From contig CALHYX010000091.1 in the NCBI GenBank assembly GCA_938041035.1, positions 1-35,371 on the forward strand: a stretch of DNA of 35,371 nucleotides. Reading direction: 5' to 3'. Positions 8,239-14,975 of the stretch are shown one piece after another (the stretch's first letter is position 1; each line of letters starts with the position of its first letter). Source of the stretch: an uncultured Acidimicrobiales bacterium (lineage in GTDB: Bacteria; Actinomycetota; Acidimicrobiia; Acidimicrobiales; SHLQ01). Below the pieces are notes generated by a model. That model was not told where the DNA came from and ran no database searches. It saw only the letters and a list, made by a program, of their open reading frames with translations. Made by a program: the position numbers and the translations under genes.

Positions 8239-8272
8239 CGAGCGGGACCGAAAACTAGTCCGGTCCCGCTCG
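8239..8272 (-). terminator. perfect 12-bp stem-loop between the BMP lipoprotein and ATPase genes
   Basis: CGAGCGGGACCG (8239-8250) and CGGTCCCGCTCG (8261-8272) are perfect inverted copies around a 10-nt loop. It sits in the 170-bp gap after the lipoprotein gene inside the importer operon. On the minus strand it is followed by TCGCCGTTTTCGGC, so it could be a partial terminator or a 3'-stabilising hairpin. In binding-protein-dependent transporters such hairpins commonly leave the binding protein mRNA more abundant than that of the membrane parts. Confidence 0.7.
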
Positions 8273-8332
8273 CACTGTCACCTGGGGCGCTTTGCCGGGG
8301 CGTTTCGCCGGGGCACTGCGCCGTCGTTGGGG

Positions 8333-9532
8333 TTAGGCCTCGGCGGGATCGGTCGGCACGACGATGTCGCCGGCGATGATCTGGGCCTTGAGTTCGTCGA
8401 GCTTGTCGGTGATGTCATCGACAAAGCCGCCGGAGGTCGAGTAGCCGACGCCGTCGACGGAGAGGTCGTACACGACCTGGCCGGCGGAGAAGGTGCCATC
8501 GGTCTGGGCCTTGATGATCTCGAACACGGCGTTGTCGACGCGCTTGAGCATCGAGGTCAGCACGTACTCCTGTACGCCCGGGTCGACCGTGTTGTACTGA
8601 TCGGAGTCGACACCGATGCCCCACACCTTGGAGTTGCCGTCGGCCTCGCTGTACTCCTTGGCCGCTTCGAACATGCCCGCACCGGCACCGCCGGCTGCGT
8701 GGTAGATGATGTCGGCGCCGCCGTCGTACATGGCGGCGGCGATCTCCTTGGCCCGGTCCGGGGCGTTGAAGCCGTCGAAGTCGGGGAATTCGGTGATGTA
8801 CTCCGAGACGATCTCGATGTCCGGGTTCACCGACTTGGCGCCGGCGATGTAGCCCGCTTCGAACTTCTCGATGAGCCCGAAGCAGCACACGCCGCCGATG
8901 AAGCCGATCTTGCCGGTCTCGGACTTGAGGGCCGCGGCGGCACCCACGAGGTAGGAGCCCTGCTCTTCGGCGAAGGTCAGCCCGGCCGCGTTGTCGGCGC
9001 GGGGAGCGGGCGGATCGACATCGAAGTTCATCATGCCGTCATCGATCACCGCGAAGTTTATGTCGGGGTTTTCGGCAGCGACGTTGGCGGCGTCGTCGGC
9101 GAAGAGGAAGCCGACGGCGATGACCAGCGGGTTGGCGCCGGCCTGAAGCTGCAGCAGTTCGGCGCGGTTCGACCCGTCGTCGTTCGGCGAGGCTTCGGTG
9201 AAGTCGACGCCGAGTTCGCTCTTGGCTCGCTCGATGCCGGCGGCGGCGGAGTCGTTGAACGACTGATCGCCCCGGCCCCCGATGTCGTACACGAGCCCGA
9301 CGGTGGCGTCGCTGTGACTTGCGCCGTCCTCGGCCATGGCGTCGTCCTCGGCCATGGCGTCATCTTCGGCCATGGCGTCGTCTTCGGCCATGGCGTCATC
9401 GGTTGCCTCGCCGTCGCTGGCCGCACCGTCGTCGGTGGTTGCGCTGTCGTCGCCACCATCGCTACCGCAGGCGGCGGCGATGAGAGCGAACGCCAACAGC
9501 GTGCTCAGTAGTACCAATAGTTGCTTGCGCAT
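8333..9532 (-). CDS. BMP-family (basic membrane protein/PnrA-like) solute-binding lipoprotein
   Basis: This 399-residue extracytoplasmic binding protein is the first gene of the importer operon. A lipoprotein signal peptide (MRKQLLVLL...LIAAAC, lipidated C22) is followed by an acidic linker with four tandem DDAMAE units. The BMP domain then begins with VGLVYDIGGRGDQSFNDSA, the characteristic BMP N-terminal block. AVIDDG and GFIGGVCCFGLIEKFEAGY are also typical. The ATG at 9532 has a strong SD (GGAGGGG, 4-5 nt spacing); a start 26 codons earlier would bury the signal peptide. Characterised members bind purine or other nucleosides (PnrA, NupN), so nucleoside import is the likely role, although BMP proteins also bind autoinducer-2-like and other ligands. 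Confidence 0.94.
   Translation of the reverse strand: MRKQLLVLLSTLLAFALIAAACGSDGGDDSATTDDGAASDGEATDDAMAEDDAMAEDDAMAEDDAMAEDGASHSDATVGLVYDIGGRGDQSFNDSAAAGIERAKSELGVDFTEASPNDDGSNRAELLQLQAGANPLVIAVGFLFADDAANVAAENPDINFAVIDDGMMNFDVDPPAPRADNAAGLTFAEEQGSYLVGAAAALKSETGKIGFIGGVCCFGLIEKFEAGYIAGAKSVNPDIEIVSEYITEFPDFDGFNAPDRAKEIAAAMYDGGADIIYHAAGGAGAGMFEAAKEYSEADGNSKVWGIGVDSDQYNTVDPGVQEYVLTSMLKRVDNAVFEIIKAQTDGTFSAGQVVYDLSVDGVGYSTSGGFVDDITDKLDELKAQIIAGDIVVPTDPAEA
9330..9401 (-). repeat. four tandem 18-bp repeats coding for DDAMAE units
   Basis: The linker after the lipidated cysteine of the BMP lipoprotein is built from four nearly identical 18-bp units (about 9330-9347, 9348-9365, 9366-9383, 9384-9401). 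They differ mainly at synonymous C/T positions. The unit count can probably change by slippage without a frameshift. Confidence 0.85.
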
Positions 9533-9664
9533 GAACCCCTCCAAGGATCTCGGCGCGCCCTCGGGGAGATGAGGGACGTATTCAGTCGGCGAATGTAGTG
9601 CATGGGGCACCGGCGCGGCCCGCGGGGAGCCATATCGTCATAGGGTTTTCGCCGTGCCGGCCGC

Positions 9665-9670
9665 TAACCT
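9665..9670 (+). promoter_or_regulatory. candidate -10 element (TAACCT) of the bL37-like gene
   Basis: TAACCT lies 8 nt before the ATG at 9679 and there is no SD, so the transcript may be nearly leaderless. A second TAnnnT (TAGGGT at 9641-9646) would give a leader of about 25 nt. Confidence 0.35.
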
Positions 9671-9678
9671 GACGCCCT

Positions 9679-9768
9679 ATGTCGAAGCGCACGCAGAAGA
9701 AGAGGGCGAAGGCCCGCCGTAGCAAGGCCAACCACGGGCGCAAGCCCAACGCCGGCCGCAACAGCTAG
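9679..9768 (+). CDS. bL37-like small ribosomal protein (29 aa)
   Basis: An ATG at 9679 opens a 29-codon frame ending in TAG at 9766-9768. The product is extremely basic (MSKRTQKKRAKARRSK...) and contains SKANHGRKPNA. This strongly resembles the roughly 24-residue bL37 protein first seen in mycobacterial 70S structures, which has an ANHGKRPN-type core and sits within 23S rRNA. The present copy is about five residues longer at the C-terminus (GRNS). It is monocistronic, between the divergently placed BMP lipoprotein gene and the convergent PHP gene. The identification rests on recalled family features rather than an alignment. Confidence 0.75.
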   Translation: MSKRTQKKRAKARRSKANHGRKPNAGRNS

Positions 9769-9780
9769 CTGACCCGCTGC

Positions 9781-10782
9781 TCAGGCGAGCAGTGCCACCA
9801 GCTCGTCGGCCGAGCGCGTATTGATCACGTCGTCGGGCTCGATCCCGGCCCGTGCGGCTTTGTCGCACCCGTACACCTGCCACTCGAGTTGGCCCGGCGC
9901 GTGCGCGTCGCTGTCGATGGCGACCCGGCACCCCCACTCGATCGCCAGCGCCAGAAGGTCCTCCGGGGGGTCCTGACGCTCGGGTCGGCAGTTGATTTCC
10001 ACCGCCGTGTCAAACTTCTCGCACGCGGCGAACACCATGTCGGCGTCGAACTCCGACGGGGCCCGACCCGTACCGGTGACCTTTCGGTTGGTGCAGTGTC
10101 CGAGGATGTCGACGTGCGGATTCGCTACCGCCATCACCATCCGCCGGGTCATCTCGGCGGCCGGTAGCCGCAGTTTGGAGTGCACGCTCGCGACCACGAC
10201 GTCGAGTTGGGCCAGCATGTGGTCGGCGAGATCGAGCGAGCCGTCCTCGAAGATGTCGACCTCGATACCGGTGAGCACCCGGAAGGGCGCCACCGTTTCG
10301 TTGAGTGCGGCAACGTCGGCGAGCTGTTTTTCCAACCGCTCCTCGCTCAATCCGTGGGCGACGGTGAGCCGGGCGGAATGGTCGGTCAGGACGATGTACT
10401 CGTGGCCCAGGGCCATGGCGGCCGCAGCCATGGCCTCCGGCGACGCCGCCCCGTCGGACCAGGTCGAATGCAGGTGGCAGTCGCCGCGCAGTGCCTCGCG
10501 CAGATCAGCGCCGACGGTGGCCTCGACGCGGGTGCGGTCATCGAGCCGGGCGAGGTACCCGTCGGTGCGTCCGGCCAGCGAATCGGCGATCACCTCGGCC
10601 GAGCTTTTTCCGATGCCGTCGAGTTCGGTGAGCGTTCCGGCGCGAGCGCGGCGCTCGAGGTCGTCGGGTTCGTGGGCGTCGACGGTGGCCATCGCTTTCT
10701 GGAACGCCCGGACCTTGGCCGACGGCGCCAAATCCCGGTCGAGATAGTAGATCGCGCGCAGCAACGCTTCGCGAGGGGTCAT
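9781..10782 (-). CDS. PHP-domain metal-dependent phosphoesterase with N-terminal HhH region (PolX-like)
   Basis: This 333-residue protein resembles the non-catalytic N-terminal helices plus the PHP domain of bacterial family X polymerases, without the nucleotidyltransferase domain. Residues 1-80 include LTELDGIGKSSAEVIADSL, a helix-hairpin-helix. The PHP motifs are DCHLHSTWSDG (HxH), LTDHS, TGIEVDI, DILGH and DSDAH, which together supply the metal ligands. Activity is probably a phosphoesterase or exonuclease; the natural substrate is unknown. I choose the ATG at 10782; a frame opening 43 codons earlier is proline- and arginine-rich and runs into ychF. GGAGGA directly abuts this ATG, too close for an SD, and TATGCT lies 6 nt upstream, suggesting a leaderless message. 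Confidence 0.85.
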   Translation of the reverse strand: MTPREALLRAIYYLDRDLAPSAKVRAFQKAMATVDAHEPDDLERRARAGTLTELDGIGKSSAEVIADSLAGRTDGYLARLDDRTRVEATVGADLREALRGDCHLHSTWSDGAASPEAMAAAAMALGHEYIVLTDHSARLTVAHGLSEERLEKQLADVAALNETVAPFRVLTGIEVDIFEDGSLDLADHMLAQLDVVVASVHSKLRLPAAEMTRRMVMAVANPHVDILGHCTNRKVTGTGRAPSEFDADMVFAACEKFDTAVEINCRPERQDPPEDLLALAIEWGCRVAIDSDAHAPGQLEWQVYGCDKAARAGIEPDDVINTRSADELVALLA

Positions 10783-10788
10783 TCCTCC

Positions 10789-10794
10789 AGCATA
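10789..10794 (-). promoter_or_regulatory. candidate -10 element (TATGCT) of the PHP gene
   Basis: On the minus strand TATGCT lies 6 nt upstream of the PHP-protein ATG at 10782. It is paired with a divergent candidate for ychF 50 bp away, so both promoters share the 73-bp intergenic region. Confidence 0.45.
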
Positions 10795-10843
10795 GAACGA
10801 CCTCCGGGGTGGTCCCGGTGGCCGCGTTCGAGGACCCGCTCGA

Positions 10844-10849
10844 TAGGGT
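10844..10849 (+). promoter_or_regulatory. candidate -10 element (TAGGGT) of a leaderless ychF transcript
   Basis: TAGGGT lies exactly 6 nt upstream of the ychF GTG at 10856, with no SD in between. It fits the TAnnnT pattern seen at upp, metG and others in this window. Confidence 0.5.
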
Positions 10850-10855
10850 CGGCCG

Positions 10856-11929
10856 GTGGAACGATTCGGATTTGTTGGACTCCCGAACGCCGGGAAGTCC
10901 TCCCTGTACAACGCCTTGGCGGGCGGGGGCGCGCTGGCCGCGCCCTATGCCTTTGCCACGACCGACCCGAACATCGGCGTCGCCAAGGTCTTCGACGATC
11001 GGCTGGAGAAACTCGCCGAAATGTCGGGCAGCAAGAGCGTGGTGCCCGCGAGCGTGCAGTTCGCCGACATCGGGGGGTTGGTCGAGGGGGCGCACAGCGG
11101 GGAAGGGCTGGGCAACATGTTTCTGGCCGGTATCCGCGAGGTCGACGCGATCGTGTTCGTCCTGCGGGCGTTCGTCGACAGCGACGTGCCCGGCCCCACC
11201 GACCCGCTCGAGCATCTGCGGGTGCTCGAGATCGAACTCAGTCTCGCCGACCTGGCGACGGTCGAAACCCAGCGGGACAAGAAACAACGCCAGGCGAAGG
11301 GCGACAAGGCCCTACTCGACGATGTTCGGGCGTTGGATCAGGCGATGGAGATCCTGGGAGACGGCACGCCGCTGTACCGCAGCGACCTGAGCGACGACGA
11401 TCGCGAAATCCTGCGGCCGTATTTCTTGTTGACCAACAAACCCGTGCTGGCCATCGTCAACATCGACGAGGATCAGCTGGGCGATGTCGAGGCCGTCGTC
11501 GCACCGGTTCGCGAAGAACTCGCCGGAGCACAGGTGTTCGGCGCCTGTATCCAGCTCGAAGCCGAGGCGGCCCTGTTGCCGCTCGACGAGCGGGCCGAAC
11601 TCCTCGACGGGCTCGGCCTGGGCGAGGGTGCGCTACCGCGATTCGTGCAGGCCGCCTACCACGTGCTCGGCTTGCGGACCTTCCTTACCACCGGTGAAAA
11701 AGAGAGTCGGGCGTGGACCTTTCGGGCCGGCTCGACCGCCCCGCAGTGCGCCGGGGTCATCCACACCGACTTCGAACGCGGCTTCATCCGGGCCGAGACC
11801 ATCCGCTGGGACGAGCTGCTCGACGCCGGCTCGTGGGCAGCCGCCCGGGATGTGGGCAAGGTGCGTTCGGAGGGCAAGGACTACGAGGTCGCCGATGGCG
11901 ACGTCCTGGAGTTCCGCTTCAACGTATGA
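10856..11929 (+). CDS. ychF: YchF/OLA1-family ribosome-associated P-loop ATPase
   Basis: This universally conserved OBG-family protein prefers ATP over GTP and binds ribosomes; it has been linked to oxidative stress control. The 357-residue length is typical. The P-loop GLPNAGKSS is at 8-16, switch II DIGGLVEGAHSGEGLGN follows near 77-93, and the altered base-recognition motif (IVNIDEDQL in place of NKxD) is the YchF hallmark. The C-terminal TGS domain is seen in LRTFLTTGEKESRAWTFRAG...AGVIHTDFERGFIRAE and VADGDVLEFRFNV. Translation starts at a GTG encoding MERFGFVGLP, with the first residue close to the first beta strand as in other members. Confidence 0.97.
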   Translation: MERFGFVGLPNAGKSSLYNALAGGGALAAPYAFATTDPNIGVAKVFDDRLEKLAEMSGSKSVVPASVQFADIGGLVEGAHSGEGLGNMFLAGIREVDAIVFVLRAFVDSDVPGPTDPLEHLRVLEIELSLADLATVETQRDKKQRQAKGDKALLDDVRALDQAMEILGDGTPLYRSDLSDDDREILRPYFLLTNKPVLAIVNIDEDQLGDVEAVVAPVREELAGAQVFGACIQLEAEAALLPLDERAELLDGLGLGEGALPRFVQAAYHVLGLRTFLTTGEKESRAWTFRAGSTAPQCAGVIHTDFERGFIRAETIRWDELLDAGSWAAARDVGKVRSEGKDYEVADGDVLEFRFNV

Positions 11930-11967
11930 TCGACGTGTTCTCTACCCCCTTCCGCTTCGCGTGAACG

Positions 11968-12297
11968 ATGGCTTGGCTGGTTTCAGAAGGAAAGGTGCTG
12001 GCGAGCCTCGAAGAGGCTGACTCGGCCAAGACCCGGCTCGTCGGGCTGCTCGGCCGCGACGGCATCGACGGGGTGCTGTTGTTGCGGCGAACCAAGACCG
12101 TGCACACGATCGGGATGCGGTTCGCGATCGACGTGGCGTGGTGTGATGACGACATGGTCGTCCTGCGGATCGAGACCCTCGAACCCAACCGGGTGGCTCG
12201 GCCGTTGTGGGCCGCGCGGGCGATGGTGGAGGCCGAAGCCGGTTCGTTTGAACGTTGGGGCCTCGCGGTCGGCGACCAGCTCGACGTCACCCGGTGA
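11968..12297 (+). CDS. DUF192-family protein
   Basis: The 109-residue product carries the DUF192 block RTKTVHTIGMRFAIDVAWCD...VLRIETLEPNR, then AARAMVEAEAGSFERWGLAVGD, the usual 'EL.aG.....gi..Gd' ending. Many DUF192 proteins are exported, but this one has no signal peptide and is probably cytoplasmic. Function is unknown. Its stop codon overlaps the GTG of rsmI (GTGA), so the two genes are translationally coupled, although no functional link is established. Confidence 0.85.
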   Translation: MAWLVSEGKVLASLEEADSAKTRLVGLLGRDGIDGVLLLRRTKTVHTIGMRFAIDVAWCDDDMVVLRIETLEPNRVARPLWAARAMVEAEAGSFERWGLAVGDQLDVTR

Positions 12298-13142
12298 GCG
12301 GCGACCGCGGTGAGGGTCGGGTGGTCGTGGTCGGCACGCCGATCGGAAACCTGGGGGATCTGTCACCGCGAGCGGCCGAGGCGCTCGAGCGCGGCGATGT
12401 CATCGCGTGCGAGGACACGCGGCGTACCCGCAAGTTGTTGAACCACATCGGCCGGTCGTCGGTGCCGATGGTCGTCGTGAACGATCACACCGAGGATGCC
12501 GCCACGGCCGGGTTGATCGATCGTGCGGCCAACGGCGCGGTCGTGGTTCTGGTCAGCGACGCCGGTATGCCGACGGTGTCGGACCCCGGCGTCGGCCTGG
12601 TCGCCGCCGCCGTCGAGGCGGGCGTTCGGGTCGAGGTCGTGCCCGGGCCGAGCGCGGTCTCGGCCGCCCTCGCGGTGAGCGCGATGGCGACGGGCCGCTA
12701 CTGCTTCGAGGGGTTCTTACCCCGCAAGGGCACAGCCCGGGCGGCGCGCCTTCGCTCGCTGGTGGCCGAGGAACGGACCACGGTGATCTTTGAGTCCCCC
12801 CATCGGTTGGCGCGCACCCTCGCGGACCTGGCCGAGGCACTCGGGGCCGAGCGGGGCGTGGTGGTGGCGCGAGAGCTCACCAAACTCCACGAGGAGTTGT
12901 GGCGGGGGACGGCGGCCGACGGCGCGCGCTGGGCCGCGGATCACGCCCGGGGGGAATGTGTGATCGTCGTCGCCGGAGCGGAGCCGCCGGGCGAGGTGGA
13001 CGACGCCGACATCGAGCGTCGGTTGCAGGAGCGATCGGGCGAGGCGCTGGGCCGCCGTGCGCTCAGCGCGGCGATCGCGGCGGAGCTCGGCGTGTCGAAA
13101 CGTCGCGTGTACGAGCTTTCCCTGCGCTGGCGCGAAGCGTAG
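12294..13142 (+). CDS. rsmI: 16S rRNA (cytidine1402-2'-O)-methyltransferase
   Basis: RsmI methylates the 2'-OH of C1402 in the decoding centre of 16S rRNA, using SAM. The 282-residue product has the tetrapyrrole-methylase-like fold: VVGTPIGNLGDLS near 12-24, CEDTRRTRKLL near 39-49, VSDAGMPTVSDPG and VVPGPSAVSAAL for SAM binding, and FEGFLPRKG, which is specific to RsmI. I choose the GTG at 12294, which overlaps the DUF192 stop as GTGA; an in-frame ATG 13 codons upstream lies wholly inside the DUF192 gene. The gene ends directly at a 22-bp tandem repeat array. Confidence 0.96.
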   Translation: MSGDRGEGRVVVVGTPIGNLGDLSPRAAEALERGDVIACEDTRRTRKLLNHIGRSSVPMVVVNDHTEDAATAGLIDRAANGAVVVLVSDAGMPTVSDPGVGLVAAAVEAGVRVEVVPGPSAVSAALAVSAMATGRYCFEGFLPRKGTARAARLRSLVAEERTTVIFESPHRLARTLADLAEALGAERGVVVARELTKLHEELWRGTAADGARWAADHARGECVIVVAGAEPPGEVDDADIERRLQERSGEALGRRALSAAIAAELGVSKRRVYELSLRWREA

Positions 13143-13244
13143 GGAGCGAACCCGCTGTACTTATGGAGCGAACCCGCTGTACTTATGGAGCGAATCCGCT
13201 GTACTTACGGAGCGAATCCGCTGTACTTACGGAGCGAATCCGCT
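13143..13244. repeat. 22-bp tandem repeat array (4.6 copies)
   Basis: Four full units (13143-13164, 13165-13186, 13187-13208, 13209-13230) and a 14-bp partial fifth follow the rsmI stop immediately. Units 1-2 and 3-4 are two subtypes that differ by C/T in AGCGAACCCGCT versus AGCGAATCCGCT and by T/C at the last base. Each unit contains a small inverted repeat AGCG-N4-CGCT and the palindrome GTAC. The stop codon of the convergent pilin gene lies inside unit 4. Confidence 0.95.
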
Positions 13245-13424
13245 CTGGGCCGAGCTGAACGGTGCTTCGGTCGCCGAGCCGAGGGCCGTCACGCCGGCCA
13301 CGCAGACCACGGCGATCAGGGCGATCAGCATGGAATACTCGAGCAGGCCGGCGCCTCGCTCGGACCGCATACGGGCCAGCACGGCGATGACGATTCGGTT
13401 GGGGTTCAAGGTGGAGGCGGTCAT
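13227..13424 (-). CDS. Flp/Fap-type type IVb pilin
   Basis: This 65-residue prepilin has a basic leader ending in RMRSERG, followed by AGLLEYSMLIALIAVVCVAGV. The motif G|AGLLEY, with Glu at +5 and Tyr at +6, is the hallmark of Flp pilins cleaved by a TadV/CpaA-type prepilin peptidase. The membrane segment is about 20 residues, as expected. The ATG at 13424 is preferred; longer upstream frames have no sense for a pilin leader. No tad assembly genes are near, so it is an orphan and must be assembled by a locus elsewhere. The final five codons and stop come from the adjacent 22-bp repeat. Confidence 0.82.
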   Translation of the reverse strand: MTASTLNPNRIVIAVLARMRSERGAGLLEYSMLIALIAVVCVAGVTALGSATEAPFSSAQSGFAP

Positions 13425-13581
13425 GTCAACCTGTAAGGATTTGGCAGTGATCGTGGGATACTTCCTTCTTCGGTGCAGCAGGGGGTTTTCCGTAGCGAAA
13501 TAGGCCAAATGGCCCGGCGGATCCGACCGCGGTTCGACCCCCATCCCCAAGACTGTCTCACCCCTTCGAGAAGATGGTCCC

Positions 13582-14895
13582 ATGATCTACTTCGTCGCCC
13601 TACTCAGCATCATCGTTGGTCTCGCCCTCGCCGCAATCGTCGGTTTCTGGGTTCTGCGCCCCCGCTGGCGCGCCGAACAGGACGCCCGCGACGCCGAACG
13701 GGAGGCCATCTTCGATGCCGCGGTCGGGGCCGCGGTGGGCGAAACCGTCGAGGCCGTCCTGCGCGAACGAAACGCCACCGCCGCAGCGGTCGCCGCCGAC
13801 CGGGACCAGGTGGTGCAGCACGCGTCCACGGTGCTGGCCGATGTCGGCGGCTCGGCGTTGAAGGCCCAGCTCAACAGCGCACAGGAGCATCTGTCGCACC
13901 AGTTGGCCCGCAACGACGAGCAGCTCGACCATCGCGCGCAGGTGTTCGAGAAGCGGGCGGTCGATCTCGATCAGAAACTCGCCGAGATGACCCAGATGAT
14001 GGAGGCGCTCAAGCGCGACAACGCCAGTCGGCACGGCCAGTTGAGCGCGCAGCTCAACGAGGCCGCGAAACGGACCGACGCGCTGCGCGGCACCACCGAA
14101 CGGCTCAACGAGGTGTTGGCCAGCCCCAAGGCGCGCGGCCAGTGGGGCGAACGCATGGCCGAGGACGTCCTGCTCGCCGCCGGGTTCAAAGAAGGGGTCA
14201 ACTACCGGCGCCAAAAGCAGCTCGAAGTGGGCTCCGGGATCCCCGACTTCACGTTCCTGCTGCCCGGCGACCTCACCTTGAACATGGACGTCAAGTTCCC
14301 CATCGACAACTACGTGCGTTACCTCGACGCGTCGGACGACGCCGCCCGGAACCGGGCCAGCGATGCCTTTGCCCGCGACGTACGTCAGCGGGTGAAGGAA
14401 ATCGCCGACCGGGGCTACATCGATCCCGACCGCACCGTCGACGCCGTGCTGTTGTTCATCCCGAATGAAGCGGTCTACACCTTCCTGCACGCCAACGACG
14501 ATCAGCTGCTCGACCAGGCGTTGGCCCAAAAGGTGGTCCTGTGTTCGCCCAGCACCCTGTTTTCGGTGCTCGCGGTGGTGCGCCAGTCGGTCGAGAGCTT
14601 CAAGCTCGAGCGCCGCAGCAGCGAGATCCTGTCCTACCTCGGCGAGTTTCGGGCGGAGTGGACCAAATTCAGCACCCAGGTCGACAAGCTGGGCAAGCAG
14701 ATGGCCACCGCGCAGCGGTCCTTCGATGAGCTCGCCGGCGCCCGCACAAACAAGATGAACAAAAAGCTGACCCAGATCGATGCGCTCGAGGCGCCGTCGA
14801 TCGATGCGAGCCCCTCCTCCGGCGTCCTGGAGATCCCCCTCGACGCAGCCGACCCGGCCGACGAGGTTACCCCCCGGCTGCGCGGGGTGAGCTGA
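13582..14895 (+). CDS. rmuC: RmuC-family DNA recombination protein
   Basis: RmuC proteins limit recombination at inverted repeats and are predicted PD-(D/E)XK nucleases anchored to the membrane. The 437-residue product has an N-terminal membrane segment (FVALLSIIVGLALAAIVGFWVL), a long coiled coil of about residues 35-185 rich in Glu, Ala and Arg, and a nuclease-like core starting at ARGQWGERMAEDVL. Within it, GIPDFTF and TLNMDVKFP supply the acidic residues and lysine. AVLLFIPNEAVYTFL is also typical. The start is ATG; there is no strong SD. It lies alone between the divergent pilin gene and the next lipoprotein gene. Confidence 0.95.
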   Translation: MIYFVALLSIIVGLALAAIVGFWVLRPRWRAEQDARDAEREAIFDAAVGAAVGETVEAVLRERNATAAAVAADRDQVVQHASTVLADVGGSALKAQLNSAQEHLSHQLARNDEQLDHRAQVFEKRAVDLDQKLAEMTQMMEALKRDNASRHGQLSAQLNEAAKRTDALRGTTERLNEVLASPKARGQWGERMAEDVLLAAGFKEGVNYRRQKQLEVGSGIPDFTFLLPGDLTLNMDVKFPIDNYVRYLDASDDAARNRASDAFARDVRQRVKEIADRGYIDPDRTVDAVLLFIPNEAVYTFLHANDDQLLDQALAQKVVLCSPSTLFSVLAVVRQSVESFKLERRSSEILSYLGEFRAEWTKFSTQVDKLGKQMATAQRSFDELAGARTNKMNKKLTQIDALEAPSIDASPSSGVLEIPLDAADPADEVTPRLRGVS

Positions 14896-14963
14896 GCGCC
14901 GTCTTGACCATCGGGATTCCGGCGCGATCATCCGCGCGCCTCGCCGAAGGGGGGAGGCGGGCC

Positions 14964-14969
14964 TACGGT
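14964..14969 (+). promoter_or_regulatory. candidate -10 element (TACGGT) of the serine-hydrolase lipoprotein gene
   Basis: TACGGT lies 6 nt before the ATG at 14976, the same hexamer and spacing as at upp. No SD is present. Confidence 0.45.
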
Positions 14970-14975
14970 TGCGGC

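Noticed and set aside
6273..8258. Long plus-strand frame opposite the importer genes
   Set aside because: The opposite strand encodes clear permease and ATPase motifs; the plus-strand product is a low-complexity shadow.
13143..13244. CRISPR array
   Set aside because: Units are contiguous with no spacers, and no cas gene is in the window.
13425..13581. c-di-GMP riboswitch upstream of the pilin gene
   Set aside because: Some GC-rich complementary segments exist, but the conserved GNRA loop region and AAA-containing core of the GEMM class are not present.
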